NCBI GenBank assembly: GCA_937884735.1
Contig: CAKZYI010000305.1
Span: forward strand, 1-9,395
DNA: 9,395 nt
Direction of reading: 5' to 3'
From: an uncultured Pleurocapsa sp.
GTDB lineage: Bacteria; Cyanobacteriota; Cyanobacteriia; Cyanobacteriales; Xenococcaceae
The notes under the pieces were generated by a model that searched no databases, was not told the origin of the DNA, and saw only the letters and a list, made by a program, of their open reading frames with translations. Positions 1 through 6,897 of this stretch are shown one piece after another. How positions within the stretch are numbered: position 1 is the stretch's first letter; each line of letters begins with the position of its first letter. A program made the position numbers and the translations under genes.

Positions 1-62
1 GTATCGGAAAGAGATTGATCAAGGGGTAACTCTAAATAGCCATCAGGCGATGAATTAGTCAT
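1..62 (-). CDS. N-terminal fragment of the last operon gene, probably the CheA-type histidine kinase (PixL/PilL class)
   Basis: An ATG at 62-60 on the minus strand opens a frame that stays open to the window edge, giving 20 residues that begin MTNSSPDGYLELPLDQSLSD. It starts 49 bases after the stop of the methyl-accepting protein and runs the same way, so it is very likely in the same operon. No domain can be recognised in such a short fragment. The CheA assignment rests only on the usual cyanobacterial gene order of PatA-like, CheY, CheW, MCP, CheA. There is no clear Shine-Dalgarno sequence upstream, which is common in cyanobacteria. It could instead be another small protein of the cluster. 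The start is plausible but unproven. Confidence 0.45.
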   Translation of the reverse strand, partial: MTNSSPDGYLELPLDQSLSD

Positions 63-111
63 GGAAAAGTCTCATCAAAATTTATTAGTAAATGAATTAA
101 ATAATAGTTAA

Positions 112-2916
112 TTAGCTAACTTTGAACTTAGCCACACTATTTTGTAATTCCTGTGCCACAATTAACAAATCTTTGAAAGACGCTGATACTTCCCCAGCTT
201 CAGTGGCGGTTTTATCAGAAATTGCTGCAACCTGCATCATTGTTTGAGTAACAACTTCCGAGTCTTGAGACTGTTCCACAGTAGCCGTAGCAATCTCTCC
301 TACAAGTTGATTGATTTCTTGACTCACATTAGCAATTTCAATTAGAGAATTACGGGTGTGATCGACTAGTTTTGTACCAGCTACCACTTGTTCGGTACCT
401 GACTCCATAGCGGCTACTACTTCATTGGTTTCTGCCTGAATTTCTGCGACTAAAGCTTCAATTTCTGCGGTTGCTTCTGCTGACTGACGAGCAAGAGATC
501 TTACCTCATCGGCTACTACTGCAAATCCTCTACCTTCTTCTCCTGCGTGAGCCGCCTCAATCGATGCGTTTAATGCTAGTAGGTTGGTTTGGTCTGCAAA
601 GTTGCTAATTACGTTTACCACTTTTGATATTTTTTGGGATGATTCCCCCAAACGTTTTACTTTTTTGGCTGTCTCAGCCACCGTGTTACGTATCTCTTGG
701 AAACCTTCTACCGTCTGGTTCATCGCATCATCCCCCGCTTTTACGGTTTGAGCTGCTTTTAAAACCGCAGCTTCAGCTGACTTGGCATTACTGGCAACTG
801 CTTGAATTGAATCGGTAATACCCTGAATTCTAGTTAATACAGTGTTAATTTCTTGAGTTTGAGCCAATGCTCCAGTAGATAATTCTTGAATAGAAACATC
901 TTTATCACTGGTGGTAGAAGATACCTGTATTGCTGCTGTTTTTACTTGAGCTACCAGTTTCCGTAAACTTTCGATAGTTGTATTGTAAGAATCGCCAATG
1001 GTACCAATTTCATCTTCTTGCACCCTTACCCTTACCGTTAAATCTCCTCGACTTATGGGATCTACTTCCATGAGCAATTCCAATGCTCGACGTTGAAGGT
1101 TTTCTTTTGCCGCTCTTTCTTTTTGCTCTGCTTGCTTTTGTATTTCTACTAGTTCAACTTTTTCAATTGCCGTACCTGTTTGAGAAGCAATTTGAGCAAG
1201 TAGATCGATCTCATCTTTTTGCCAAGCTCTCGACTCGCTGCACTGATGAGCAATCAGCAAACCAACTAATTTATCGTCGATAATAATAGGAGTAGCCAGA
1301 CTTGCAATCACAGCAAATGGTTCTAACATCTTGAGATGACAATCATTTAATCCCGCCAGATAGATATTAGAAATGGCTTTGACTCCTCCTTGTCGATATT
1401 TCTCAGCAAATTCTTCGGAGAAACAAGGATCGTTGATCTTGGCATTTAAAGCCGAAGGGAATTTTTCATCTACCGCTTCGGCAATTACTGTTCCTTGCCA
1501 CTCAGGGTCAAAGCTATAGTAGAGAACGCGATCTGCTTTAAGTACGTTTCTACTTCTTTCTACCGCAATCTGTATAACACCAGAAGAATTTGTTGCTTCG
1601 GAAATATCTAAAGCAATTTCTTTGAGGATACGCGAACGTTCAGCCTCTTGTTTTAGACGAGATTCATTGATTTCAATTGAATCAGCCAAAATATTGAAGG
1701 TCGTTCCCAACAAACCAACTTCATCGCTACTATCAACCTTTGCTCTAGCTTTTAAATTACCTTCAGAAAAATCTTGAGCTACTTTTTGTAGAGTTTGAAT
1801 CGGCTCGGCGATCGCCTTACCCAAGATCTTACTTAAATATATAATTAGAATCAGGACAACTATAGACAATACTGATTGAGCAAGAAAGCTATTTCTAACT
1901 AAACTGTTTACAGAATTAGTAGGGCTGCCGTAAACAATTACCCCTACTGATTGCCCTGCATTATTGGTAATTGATTTGGCTGCCAAAGCAAAATTTTTAC
2001 CTTGAACTTTGCTAATTTTATTAACCGTTTTACCATCGTTAGCAACTGCTAAATCTAAAATATCTGTTTGGTCTAAAGCAATATTAGAATCTACTTGTTG
2101 ATTGAGATTACTAAAGGATGTTGATAAAGTGTATTTTCCACTAGGTTCGCGTAGGTAAACTGCACTATAGCCATCTTGATCGCTAAAAGAAGTAACTGTT
2201 TTTTCAACAATAGATGACTTGCCATTCACAAGATCTCCCGACAACAAAACTCCTACTACCTGAGTTTTATTGTTATCGAAAACAGGAGTTACCGTATACC
2301 GAATCAGAGCGTTAGATTGAGGAAAGTTTTTGGGTAAAGGTGGGTTTTCTGCCTGTATTTCTTTCCAGCTAACAATTTGGCTAGTCTTAATTTGTTGAGG
2401 ATTATTTAGTACTTTACTAACCAAACCATTTGGGTCATAAACTTTTCCTGCACGACTAGAATTGGCACTGGCAATAATTTTTTTGTCTTTGCCAATTAAG
2501 GTAGCATACTCAATATTTCGCGCTTTAATTTCGTTTTGCAGAATATTGGTTACTTGTTTTTTTAAGGTTTCATTCAGTGGCTGCCCTTGATAAGCATTAC
2601 TGGCAGCCGTAACAATAGCAGTATTGTCAGATTGTCCTCTAAAACCAAAGCCCATTTGGTCAATCTTAATATTGTACTCAATATCCGCTACAGCTAATTG
2701 TGACTCAGTTTGTTTTAATAACTGATTTTTCAATGAGCTTTGTAAGAGTAAGCTTCCTGTACTTAAAACAAACAGTAATCCGCCCAAACTAAACCAGGGA
2801 ATTAAATCTGTTTTGCGGCTAATTGGTAAGCTATATAACTTACTCAAAAAAGAAGAATTAGCTCCTGACAAACTAGTCGAAGATTTATGATTTGATGATT
2901 CGGGTGAGTTATTCAT
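112..2916 (-). CDS. Membrane methyl-accepting chemotaxis protein with a cyanobacteriochrome-like GAF domain (PixJ/PilJ class)
   Basis: This 934-residue receptor should signal through CheW to CheA to steer type IV pilus motility. Domains in order: a cytoplasmic tail; TM1 at about 40-58; an extracytoplasmic, probably Cache-like, domain at 60-344; TM2 at about 345-363; HAMP at 364-418; GAF at about 430-590; a second HAMP-like segment at 605-660; and an MCP signalling domain at 665-934. The signalling tip, EEGRGFAVVADEVRSLA, is at 793-809. The GAF has DPCF (Cys498) and CH (Cys526-His527), the two cysteine motifs of DXCF cyanobacteriochromes. I chose the ATG at 2916, which gives MNNSPESS. The frame is open further upstream to an ATG at 3027, but that adds 37 residues, overlaps the CheW gene by 32 bases and puts an unusual hydrophobic stretch before TM1. 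PixJ usually has two GAFs and this protein has one, so PixJ versus PilJ is undecided. Confidence 0.92.
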   Translation of the reverse strand: MNNSPESSNHKSSTSLSGANSSFLSKLYSLPISRKTDLIPWFSLGGLLFVLSTGSLLLQSSLKNQLLKQTESQLAVADIEYNIKIDQMGFGFRGQSDNTAIVTAASNAYQGQPLNETLKKQVTNILQNEIKARNIEYATLIGKDKKIIASANSSRAGKVYDPNGLVSKVLNNPQQIKTSQIVSWKEIQAENPPLPKNFPQSNALIRYTVTPVFDNNKTQVVGVLLSGDLVNGKSSIVEKTVTSFSDQDGYSAVYLREPSGKYTLSTSFSNLNQQVDSNIALDQTDILDLAVANDGKTVNKISKVQGKNFALAAKSITNNAGQSVGVIVYGSPTNSVNSLVRNSFLAQSVLSIVVLILIIYLSKILGKAIAEPIQTLQKVAQDFSEGNLKARAKVDSSDEVGLLGTTFNILADSIEINESRLKQEAERSRILKEIALDISEATNSSGVIQIAVERSRNVLKADRVLYYSFDPEWQGTVIAEAVDEKFPSALNAKINDPCFSEEFAEKYRQGGVKAISNIYLAGLNDCHLKMLEPFAVIASLATPIIIDDKLVGLLIAHQCSESRAWQKDEIDLLAQIASQTGTAIEKVELVEIQKQAEQKERAAKENLQRRALELLMEVDPISRGDLTVRVRVQEDEIGTIGDSYNTTIESLRKLVAQVKTAAIQVSSTTSDKDVSIQELSTGALAQTQEINTVLTRIQGITDSIQAVASNAKSAEAAVLKAAQTVKAGDDAMNQTVEGFQEIRNTVAETAKKVKRLGESSQKISKVVNVISNFADQTNLLALNASIEAAHAGEEGRGFAVVADEVRSLARQSAEATAEIEALVAEIQAETNEVVAAMESGTEQVVAGTKLVDHTRNSLIEIANVSQEINQLVGEIATATVEQSQDSEVVTQTMMQVAAISDKTATEAGEVSASFKDLLIVAQELQNSVAKFKVS

Positions 2917-2995
2917 AAAAACTAAATAGTAGGAATGGATTAATCTGTCTACAAAAGAAAAATAAAATCTTAAAAATAAGCATTTTGATATATTC

Positions 2996-3556
2996 TTAGC
3001 AAGCCAAATTATTAGGCATGGCAGCAACTATTGCTTGTCCGTTTAGTACCATAATCATTTCTTTTGCTTGCTCTAACCAATATCCTTGTAAAAAATCTCC
3101 AAGCTGTATATTTGCGCTAGAGCCTGGAGGAATTTGAATATCAGCAACATCGCACATTTCAATATCTTCAACCTGAGAAACAACTAGTCCAAGATTAATA
3201 TTATTTTGAGCATCTGTTTTTGTTGTCTCTTTATTGGGAGACAACACAATCGCCGTGTGTTTGGAGCGATTGATACCTTGTTGATACCAAGAATTAAAAC
3301 CAATTAAATGTGCCAAATCAACCATCCAGAGGATATCTCCCCGCCAGTTGTATACGCCCATTACCCAAGCTGGCATTTGGGGAATGGGAACAATTTGACC
3401 AAACTGAATTTTTAAAACCTCTGTAATCTGCTTGACTGGCAACATCGCTTTTGTGCCTTCATGGAGATAGAACTTCAAAAACTGTTTGTCTTCTGTTTTA
3501 TTAACAAGCTGTGTATTAAATTGTGACTTGTTTGACTGAGAGAATATATCGGACAC
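2996..3556 (-). CDS. CheW-like adaptor protein (PixI/PilI class)
   Basis: This 186-residue protein should couple the neighbouring receptor to the CheA kinase in a cytoplasmic signalling array. One CheW fold fills residues 25 to about 180. The hallmark segment VMGVYNWRGDILWMVDL lies at 65-81 and matches the family pattern of a glycine, an asparagine and Arg-Gly followed by a hydrophobic strand and Asp. A 24-residue polar leader precedes the fold, and residues 108-120 look like a flexible loop. The start codon is GTG at 3556; the first in-frame ATG, codon 38, would remove the first strands of the CheW fold. An AAAGGT ribosome site lies 11 bases upstream. The stop comes 79 bases before the chosen receptor start. 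The family assignment is firm; the choice between PixI and PilI is not possible from this sequence. Confidence 0.93.
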   Translation of the reverse strand: MSDIFSQSNKSQFNTQLVNKTEDKQFLKFYLHEGTKAMLPVKQITEVLKIQFGQIVPIPQMPAWVMGVYNWRGDILWMVDLAHLIGFNSWYQQGINRSKHTAIVLSPNKETTKTDAQNNINLGLVVSQVEDIEMCDVADIQIPPGSSANIQLGDFLQGYWLEQAKEMIMVLNGQAIVAAMPNNLAC

Positions 3557-3567
3557 AATTATTAATT

Positions 3568-3573
3568 ACCTTT
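3568..3573 (-). promoter_or_regulatory. Ribosome binding site supporting the GTG start of the CheW gene
   Basis: On the minus strand this reads AAAGGT, 11 bases before the GTG at 3556-3554. It is the only purine-rich site near the beginning of the CheW frame and it favours GTG as the start. The spacing is slightly long, so initiation may be weak, which would fit an adaptor made in limited amount relative to its neighbours. Confidence 0.5.
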
Positions 3574-3621
3574 AGTAAACTTTTTATAAATAAATTGTCC
3601 CTACTAGATCTATTAACAGTT

Positions 3622-3984
3622 TTAAGCTATTAATTCTTGAACTTTTTTAACTAATTCTTCTTGATCTATGGGTTTGGGGATGTAGGCATCAGCTCCTTGT
3701 TTCATACCCCAAAATTTATCCATCTCAGTGCCTTTGGTAGAACAGAGAATAATCGGAATTTTGTTGGTATTATCTGAACCTTTTAGTTCTCGACAAATTT
3801 CAAAGCCACTTCTTCCTGGCAAAACTACGTCTAGAACTATTAGATCGGGACAATTTTGCTCTATTTTTTCTAGAGCTTCTTCTCCACTTAAAGCAACAGA
3901 TACATTAAGTCCAACTTCTTTTAGACAGCCTGTAATAATAGATCTTTCCGTGGCTGAGTCATCAACAATTAGAGTGTATCCCAT
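3622..3984 (-). CDS. Single-domain CheY-like response regulator (PixH/PilH class)
   Basis: This 120-residue protein is a bare receiver domain with no output domain, so it should act by protein-protein contact after phosphorylation by the CheA kinase. The expected residues are all present: acidic pair Asp8-Asp9, phospho-acceptor Asp52 in VLDVVLPG, the Ser82/Thr83 switch position in LCSTKG, and Lys104 in PKPI. The stretch FWGMKQGADAY at 91-101 is typical of the receivers in cyanobacterial pilus chemotaxis clusters. The ATG is supported by a strong GAGG site (3999-3996 on the minus strand) eight to nine bases upstream. It lies 178 bases after the PATAN regulator and 65 bases before the CheW gene, all in the same direction. 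Length and motifs are complete. I expect it either to contact the pilus motors or to act as a phosphate sink. Confidence 0.94.
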   Translation of the reverse strand: MGYTLIVDDSATERSIITGCLKEVGLNVSVALSGEEALEKIEQNCPDLIVLDVVLPGRSGFEICRELKGSDNTNKIPIILCSTKGTEMDKFWGMKQGADAYIPKPIDQEELVKKVQELIA

Positions 3985-4162
3985 AGCAATTGTTACCTCA
4001 ATTTATAACTATTTTGGATTTTAAGCTGTTGGTTTTTCATGTTTGAAAATCGAAATTTAGGAATATGTAGTTGGCAACCTTTATACTTCCCTTCTAGGCT
4101 GATAAACTAACACCAATAACTAAATAAATTAAATATTTAATTTGATAATTTAAACCTTCAAT
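3985..4162 (-). other. Gap between the PATAN regulator and CheY genes, with an AT palindrome
   Basis: This 178-base spacer is the longest gap in the operon. It contains a perfect 18-bp AT-only palindrome at 4126-4143 (AAATTAAATATTTAATTT) just after the regulator's stop codon. The palindrome has no GC pairs and no proper T-run after it, so it is not a convincing terminator. The spacer is long enough for an internal promoter, and the strong GAGG ribosome site of the CheY gene lies at its end. I could not define a -35/-10 pair with confidence. Confidence 0.35.
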
Positions 4163-5368
4163 TTATTTTTTAGACTTTTGATCTACATATTTGTTGATTG
4201 TCTCTAAGACCTGTTCTTTTTTGGCTGGTTTACCCAGAAAATCGGTTGAACCAACCATTTTTGCCCTTACTCGGTCAACAATGCCATCATTTCCTGTCAA
4301 AATTACAATTGGTGTACTTTTAAAGAAAGATAGCTTCCGTAACTGTGAGCAAATTTCATAACCATTTGTGTTGGGCATCACCAAATCTAAGAAAATCAAA
4401 TCTGGTTTGCGGCTGAGTAATACAGCGATCGCTCTTAAGCCATCCATTTCGCTCACAAAGTTATATCCTGCTTCTTTGATAATGTTTTCCATTGTTTGGC
4501 AAATAAGAGGACTATCATCGATGCAGGCGATAGTTATGCGACGAGGGGTTTTTCTTTTAAATAACTTCTGCGCCACAGGTGTAGAAACAGGAGGAGCAAT
4601 ATCTTCTACCTCTGCTAACTGAACCAAACCTAGTTGAACATATGGTAGTAAGGAACGAGTAACTGTTACTACATCTCGTCTCATGCGGACGCTTAGATCT
4701 CGTAAAGTTTGTTTCCCATCCAGCAATTGACTCAGATTTTGGTTAACTTGTGCCGAAGTTTTTTTGCGTAAAGCTTCTGGCTGGCGAATAGTAGGAGCCA
4801 TATCAGGAGAGCGATCGGCTATTTTTGCATCTTGCCAAGCAGAGTATAGTTTGTTAGCTTCTTTAATTACTTGTTCAGCATCAATTAAAATCAGCCTGGT
4901 AGATAACAAGTTATCTTTGAGAGATTCATAAGTAACATCTACTGCTTGAGTAATATCAAATAAAATTTCGACTACCGTTGCTCTAATAACTTTGGTAGCT
5001 TGATCTCTAGTAATGTTGTTTTGGTCAATCCAAACAGATAGCAGTTGGTATTCCCAAGAAATTCTAGATTCTTCTTGAGCAATATTAGCCAATGCTAACT
5101 GAATATCTTCAACATGAGATAGTCTTTCAGGACAATATGCAACAACGTGTCTTCTCCATCTTCTGACGGGATGCACTCCTCCGCTAGCATAAACAATGCG
5201 ACCCAGATATAGATATAATAACCAGGTAAGATCTTGAGCATCTGAGATGACCAACTGACCGCTAAATCGAGATTCTTTTAAGGACTCAAAAAGCTCGATT
5301 TGTTTAGTGGGAGTAAATTGTTGAACATGAGTCCGAGTATGACTAATTCCATTTTTGGCAGTCGTCAT
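4163..5368 (-). CDS. PatA/PixG-type response regulator: N-terminal PATAN domain plus C-terminal receiver
   Basis: This 401-residue protein is the first gene of the operon. Residues 20 to about 250 form the PATAN (DUF4388-like) region, including FSGQLVIS at 35-42 and LYLYLGRIVYASGG at 51-64, both typical of cyanobacterial PatA, PixG and PilG proteins. A linker leads to a receiver at about 277-397 with Asp284-Asp285, phospho-acceptor Asp328 in FLDLVMP, Thr358 in LTGND and Lys380 in GKPAKK. There is no DNA-binding domain, so its output should be a protein interaction. In relatives, PATAN regulators are thought to bind pilus extension or c-di-GMP components; for this protein that is inference. 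The ATG is preceded by a strong AAGAGGAAG ribosome site about eight bases upstream. All phosphorylation residues are present and the length is normal for the family. Confidence 0.93.
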   Translation of the reverse strand: MTTAKNGISHTRTHVQQFTPTKQIELFESLKESRFSGQLVISDAQDLTWLLYLYLGRIVYASGGVHPVRRWRRHVVAYCPERLSHVEDIQLALANIAQEESRISWEYQLLSVWIDQNNITRDQATKVIRATVVEILFDITQAVDVTYESLKDNLLSTRLILIDAEQVIKEANKLYSAWQDAKIADRSPDMAPTIRQPEALRKKTSAQVNQNLSQLLDGKQTLRDLSVRMRRDVVTVTRSLLPYVQLGLVQLAEVEDIAPPVSTPVAQKLFKRKTPRRITIACIDDSPLICQTMENIIKEAGYNFVSEMDGLRAIAVLLSRKPDLIFLDLVMPNTNGYEICSQLRKLSFFKSTPIVILTGNDGIVDRVRAKMVGSTDFLGKPAKKEQVLETINKYVDQKSKK

Positions 5369-5610
5369 TGCAAACTTCCTCTTATAAAATTATTGCAGCT
5401 TATTAATAGACTGGTACTCAACATATAAAAATTCAATAAGGGACTTGTGGATAAATTTAGGCTTGTTTGATTTTTATAAAATTAAAAAATATTCTGACTA
5501 TCAAATTTAGAAAAATATTTGATTTTCACCTAAATTATTTCTCTAATTTTTGCTAAATTGTTATCACCCTTTCTTTAATTGTTTAAATACACAAAAATAG
5601 TTAGCAATTA

Positions 5611-5639
5611 ACAAAAATAAAGGCATACTATTGATGCCT
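5611..5639 (-). terminator. Possible minus-strand intrinsic terminator upstream of the chemotaxis operon
   Basis: On the minus strand AGGCAT (5639-5634), a 7-base loop and ATGCCT (5626-5621) form a 6-bp perfect hairpin, followed directly by TTATTTTTGT. On the plus strand no T-run follows, so only minus-strand transcripts would end here. The stem has only three GC pairs, so it is weak. It lies about 240 bases before the first operon gene with no minus-strand gene upstream of it, so it would end either read-through from the repeat element or a short leader or small RNA. Confidence 0.4.
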
Positions 5640-5657
5640 CATTTAAAATTAAGTCAA

Positions 5658-5692
5658 GGCACAGCAAAAATATGAGGTTTTTGAAATGTGCC
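5658..5692. repeat. 35-base imperfect hairpin
   Basis: GGCACA (5658-5663) pairs with TGTGCC (5687-5692). Inside it, CAAAAA (5665-5670) pairs with TTTTTG (5678-5683) around the loop TATGAGG, leaving a one-base to three-base asymmetric internal loop. It lies just upstream, in the minus-strand sense, of the terminator-like hairpin. It may be part of a structured leader or small RNA, but nothing else supports transcription. Confidence 0.4.
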
Positions 5693-5786
5693 AAATCAAT
5701 TCGTTGAGAACTGCTATGTTGTCGATCAAAATCAACTTTCAATTTTATAATTCCCCAAAATGCAAAAATATTAACAGGTCAGGCTA

Positions 5787-5801
5787 ATTCTTCAGAAGAA
5801 T
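5787..5801. repeat. 15-bp near-perfect palindrome
   Basis: ATTCTTCAGAAGAAT has 7-bp perfect arms around one central base. The size and lack of a loop fit a dimeric protein binding site better than an RNA hairpin. It lies 33 bases from the repeat element and far from either flanking start codon. I recognise no known operator consensus in it. Confidence 0.3.
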
Positions 5802-5873
5802 AGAAAGAGCTTGAGAAATGTTGTAGGAAATAATAGGGCGCATGATCAATTAGAAAAAAAGAGCTTTTTTCGT

Positions 5874-5920
5874 GATGGAAGCATTCCCTAGCGGATTGAA
5901 AATCCGCGGGGTCTTCCATC
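5874..5920. repeat. Nested double hairpin at the left side of the element
   Basis: GATGGAAG (5874-5881) pairs with CTTCCATC (5913-5920). Within it GCGGATT (5891-5897) pairs perfectly with AATCCGC (5901-5907) around the triloop GAA, and CCC (5886-5888) can pair with GGG (5908-5910). The result is a long stem with an internal loop. Confidence 0.6.
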
Positions 5921-6056
5921 CTTTTAACGACCTACTTCGTCGAAAAATAACCTCCGTAGCTATGCTACTCAGAACATTTTTCTCCTTGTATCTCGATAAA
6001 ATCCTCTCAACGCTGAGAAAGGCGATTCGGTTCGCCGCATCTGTTGCCCTTGCGCC

Positions 6057-6109
6057 GACGAACTCAGTTCGTCCCAGAAGCAGAGCTTCTGGAAGCATCA
6101 AAGATGCTT
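6057..6109. repeat. Three abutting perfect hairpins
   Basis: GACGAACT-C-AGTTCGTC (6057-6073), CCAGAAGC-AGA-GCTTCTGG (6074-6092) and AAGCATC-AAA-GATGCTT (6093-6109) follow one another with no spacer. Stems are 8, 8 and 7 bp with loops of 1, 3 and 3 bases. The three stems differ in sequence, so this is not a simple tandem repeat. Confidence 0.7.
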
Positions 6110-6210
6110 GGCAAGCGGGCTTCCTCAGCAAAAAGCATTCTTCCCCTTAATTGATCACATGCCCTAAAAGTCGAATTGGCAAACACACTTAATTAAAGGT
6201 TTGAAGATAA

Positions 6211-6840
6211 ATGCAGCTTATCAATAAAGTAGCTTCTTTCGATCATCGTCTTCTAGACAGGGTTAGTGCCTCTGTTTATTCTCGTATAGATACTTGGTTG
6301 GTTAGTCATCCTTTAATTCATTGGCTGATTAATCATTCTTTGATTAGTTTAATAGCGGGTTTTATTGTGATAGTTCTGATTATCCGCCTGTTGCTAACAA
6401 TTTACTATAGTATTGCTGCGACTATAGACAGAATGTGGCTATGGATTCTGCGATCGCCTTTTTTACTGCTAAAATTTCTTTTTGGCTGGAAGGTTAAATC
6501 TAAGGATAGTTCTTCTAATACTACTATTACCAACTACGAGGTAACTAATAATCCAGAGGAGTTACAAGAAATTATTACTCGTCTAGAACATATTCAAAAA
6601 CAGCAGCGACAAATAGTTCAAGATATTGCTATTTTGAAAGAGCGATGCGACCCTACTTTATCCCAAAATGCATTATGGACAGCCAAAGAACTTGAAGCGC
6701 AAGTAAAGGCTAAAGCTGCATCCAATGATAATTTAGCTGAACAAGCAACACAGCGATCGCCCGATATTAAGTCCAAAGCAATTAATCTGCAACCACTAAA
6801 GAAGAAGTTTTCTCGACCCATAATTGAAAACGAGCTTTGA
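6211..6840 (+). CDS. Membrane-anchored coiled-coil protein of unknown function
   Basis: This 209-residue protein is not one I recognise. Residues 44-66 (beginning SLISLIAG) form a clear transmembrane helix, and a second hydrophobic stretch at 76-93 could be a re-entrant or second helix. After that the chain is polar: residues 115-145 are rich in Glu, Gln and Ile/Leu in a heptad-like pattern and probably form a coiled coil, and 160-209 is a charged, probably disordered tail ending in ENEL. The ATG has an AAAGG site 11 bases upstream. Two HIP1 octamers lie inside the gene, so it looks native rather than recently acquired. It is divergent from the chemotaxis operon, separated by the repeat element, and its promoter must lie in or next to that element. 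A role in envelope or cell organisation is possible but unsupported. Confidence 0.75.
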   Translation: MQLINKVASFDHRLLDRVSASVYSRIDTWLVSHPLIHWLINHSLISLIAGFIVIVLIIRLLLTIYYSIAATIDRMWLWILRSPFLLLKFLFGWKVKSKDSSSNTTITNYEVTNNPEELQEIITRLEHIQKQQRQIVQDIAILKERCDPTLSQNALWTAKELEAQVKAKAASNDNLAEQATQRSPDIKSKAINLQPLKKKFSRPIIENEL

Positions 6841-6897
6841 CATAATATAGTAATCCGATTTAAAAATGGAGAGTTGCTACTGATAAATGTCCTTAGT

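Larger units (their letters stand above)
5369..5833. other. AT-rich 5' region of the chemotaxis operon, no gene
   Basis: No credible coding frame is seen here. The stretch is extremely AT-rich (9 G or C in the 60 bases 5461-5520). It must contain the promoter of the operon, but I cannot fix a -35/-10 pair with confidence. It also holds a terminator-like hairpin (5611-5639), a 35-base imperfect hairpin (5658-5692) and a 15-bp palindrome (5787-5801), which are listed separately. Confidence 0.5.
5834..6166. mobile_element. MITE-like palindromic element with terminal inverted repeats and an internal hairpin array
   Basis: The ends are imperfect 19-bp inverted repeats: 5834-5852 (TAGGGC, three bases, TGATCAATTA) and 6148-6166 in reverse, with 16 of 19 positions matching. 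Both ends are bounded by TA, which would fit a TA target duplication as made by IS630/Tc1-type transposases; this is inference. A subterminal inverted match follows (5863-5882 against 6119-6136, sharing GCTTTTT and GGAAGC). The interior is a series of short hairpins: 5874-5920 with a nested 7-bp stem at 5891-5907, 5956-5968, 6005-6018, 6021-6036, 6057-6073, 6074-6092 and 6093-6109. Base composition differs sharply from the flanks (45 of 80 bases at 6051-6130 are G or C). No transposase is encoded, so it would need help in trans. Two overlapping frames on opposite strands cross it, but I regard them as by-products of the palindromes. Confidence 0.65.

Noticed and set aside
624..1283. Plus-strand frames inside the methyl-accepting protein gene
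   Set aside because: They lie wholly antisense to a well-supported gene, have no ribosome site, and translate to low-complexity Leu/Phe-rich sequence typical of shadow frames.
2917..3027. Longer start for the methyl-accepting protein at 3027 (37 extra residues)
   Set aside because: It overlaps the CheW gene by 32 bases, lacks a ribosome site and adds a hydrophobic stretch before the real first membrane helix; MNNSPESS at 2916 is the more natural start.
5850..6150. Two overlapping open frames of 93 and 92 codons on opposite strands across the hairpin element
   Set aside because: They cover the palindromic array almost exactly, have no ribosome site, and both strands are open because the sequence is nearly self-complementary piece by piece. 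A translated product cannot be excluded, but nothing supports it.
5621..6166. CRISPR array
   Set aside because: There are many short palindromes, but they differ in sequence and do not alternate with equal-length spacers, and no cas gene is present.
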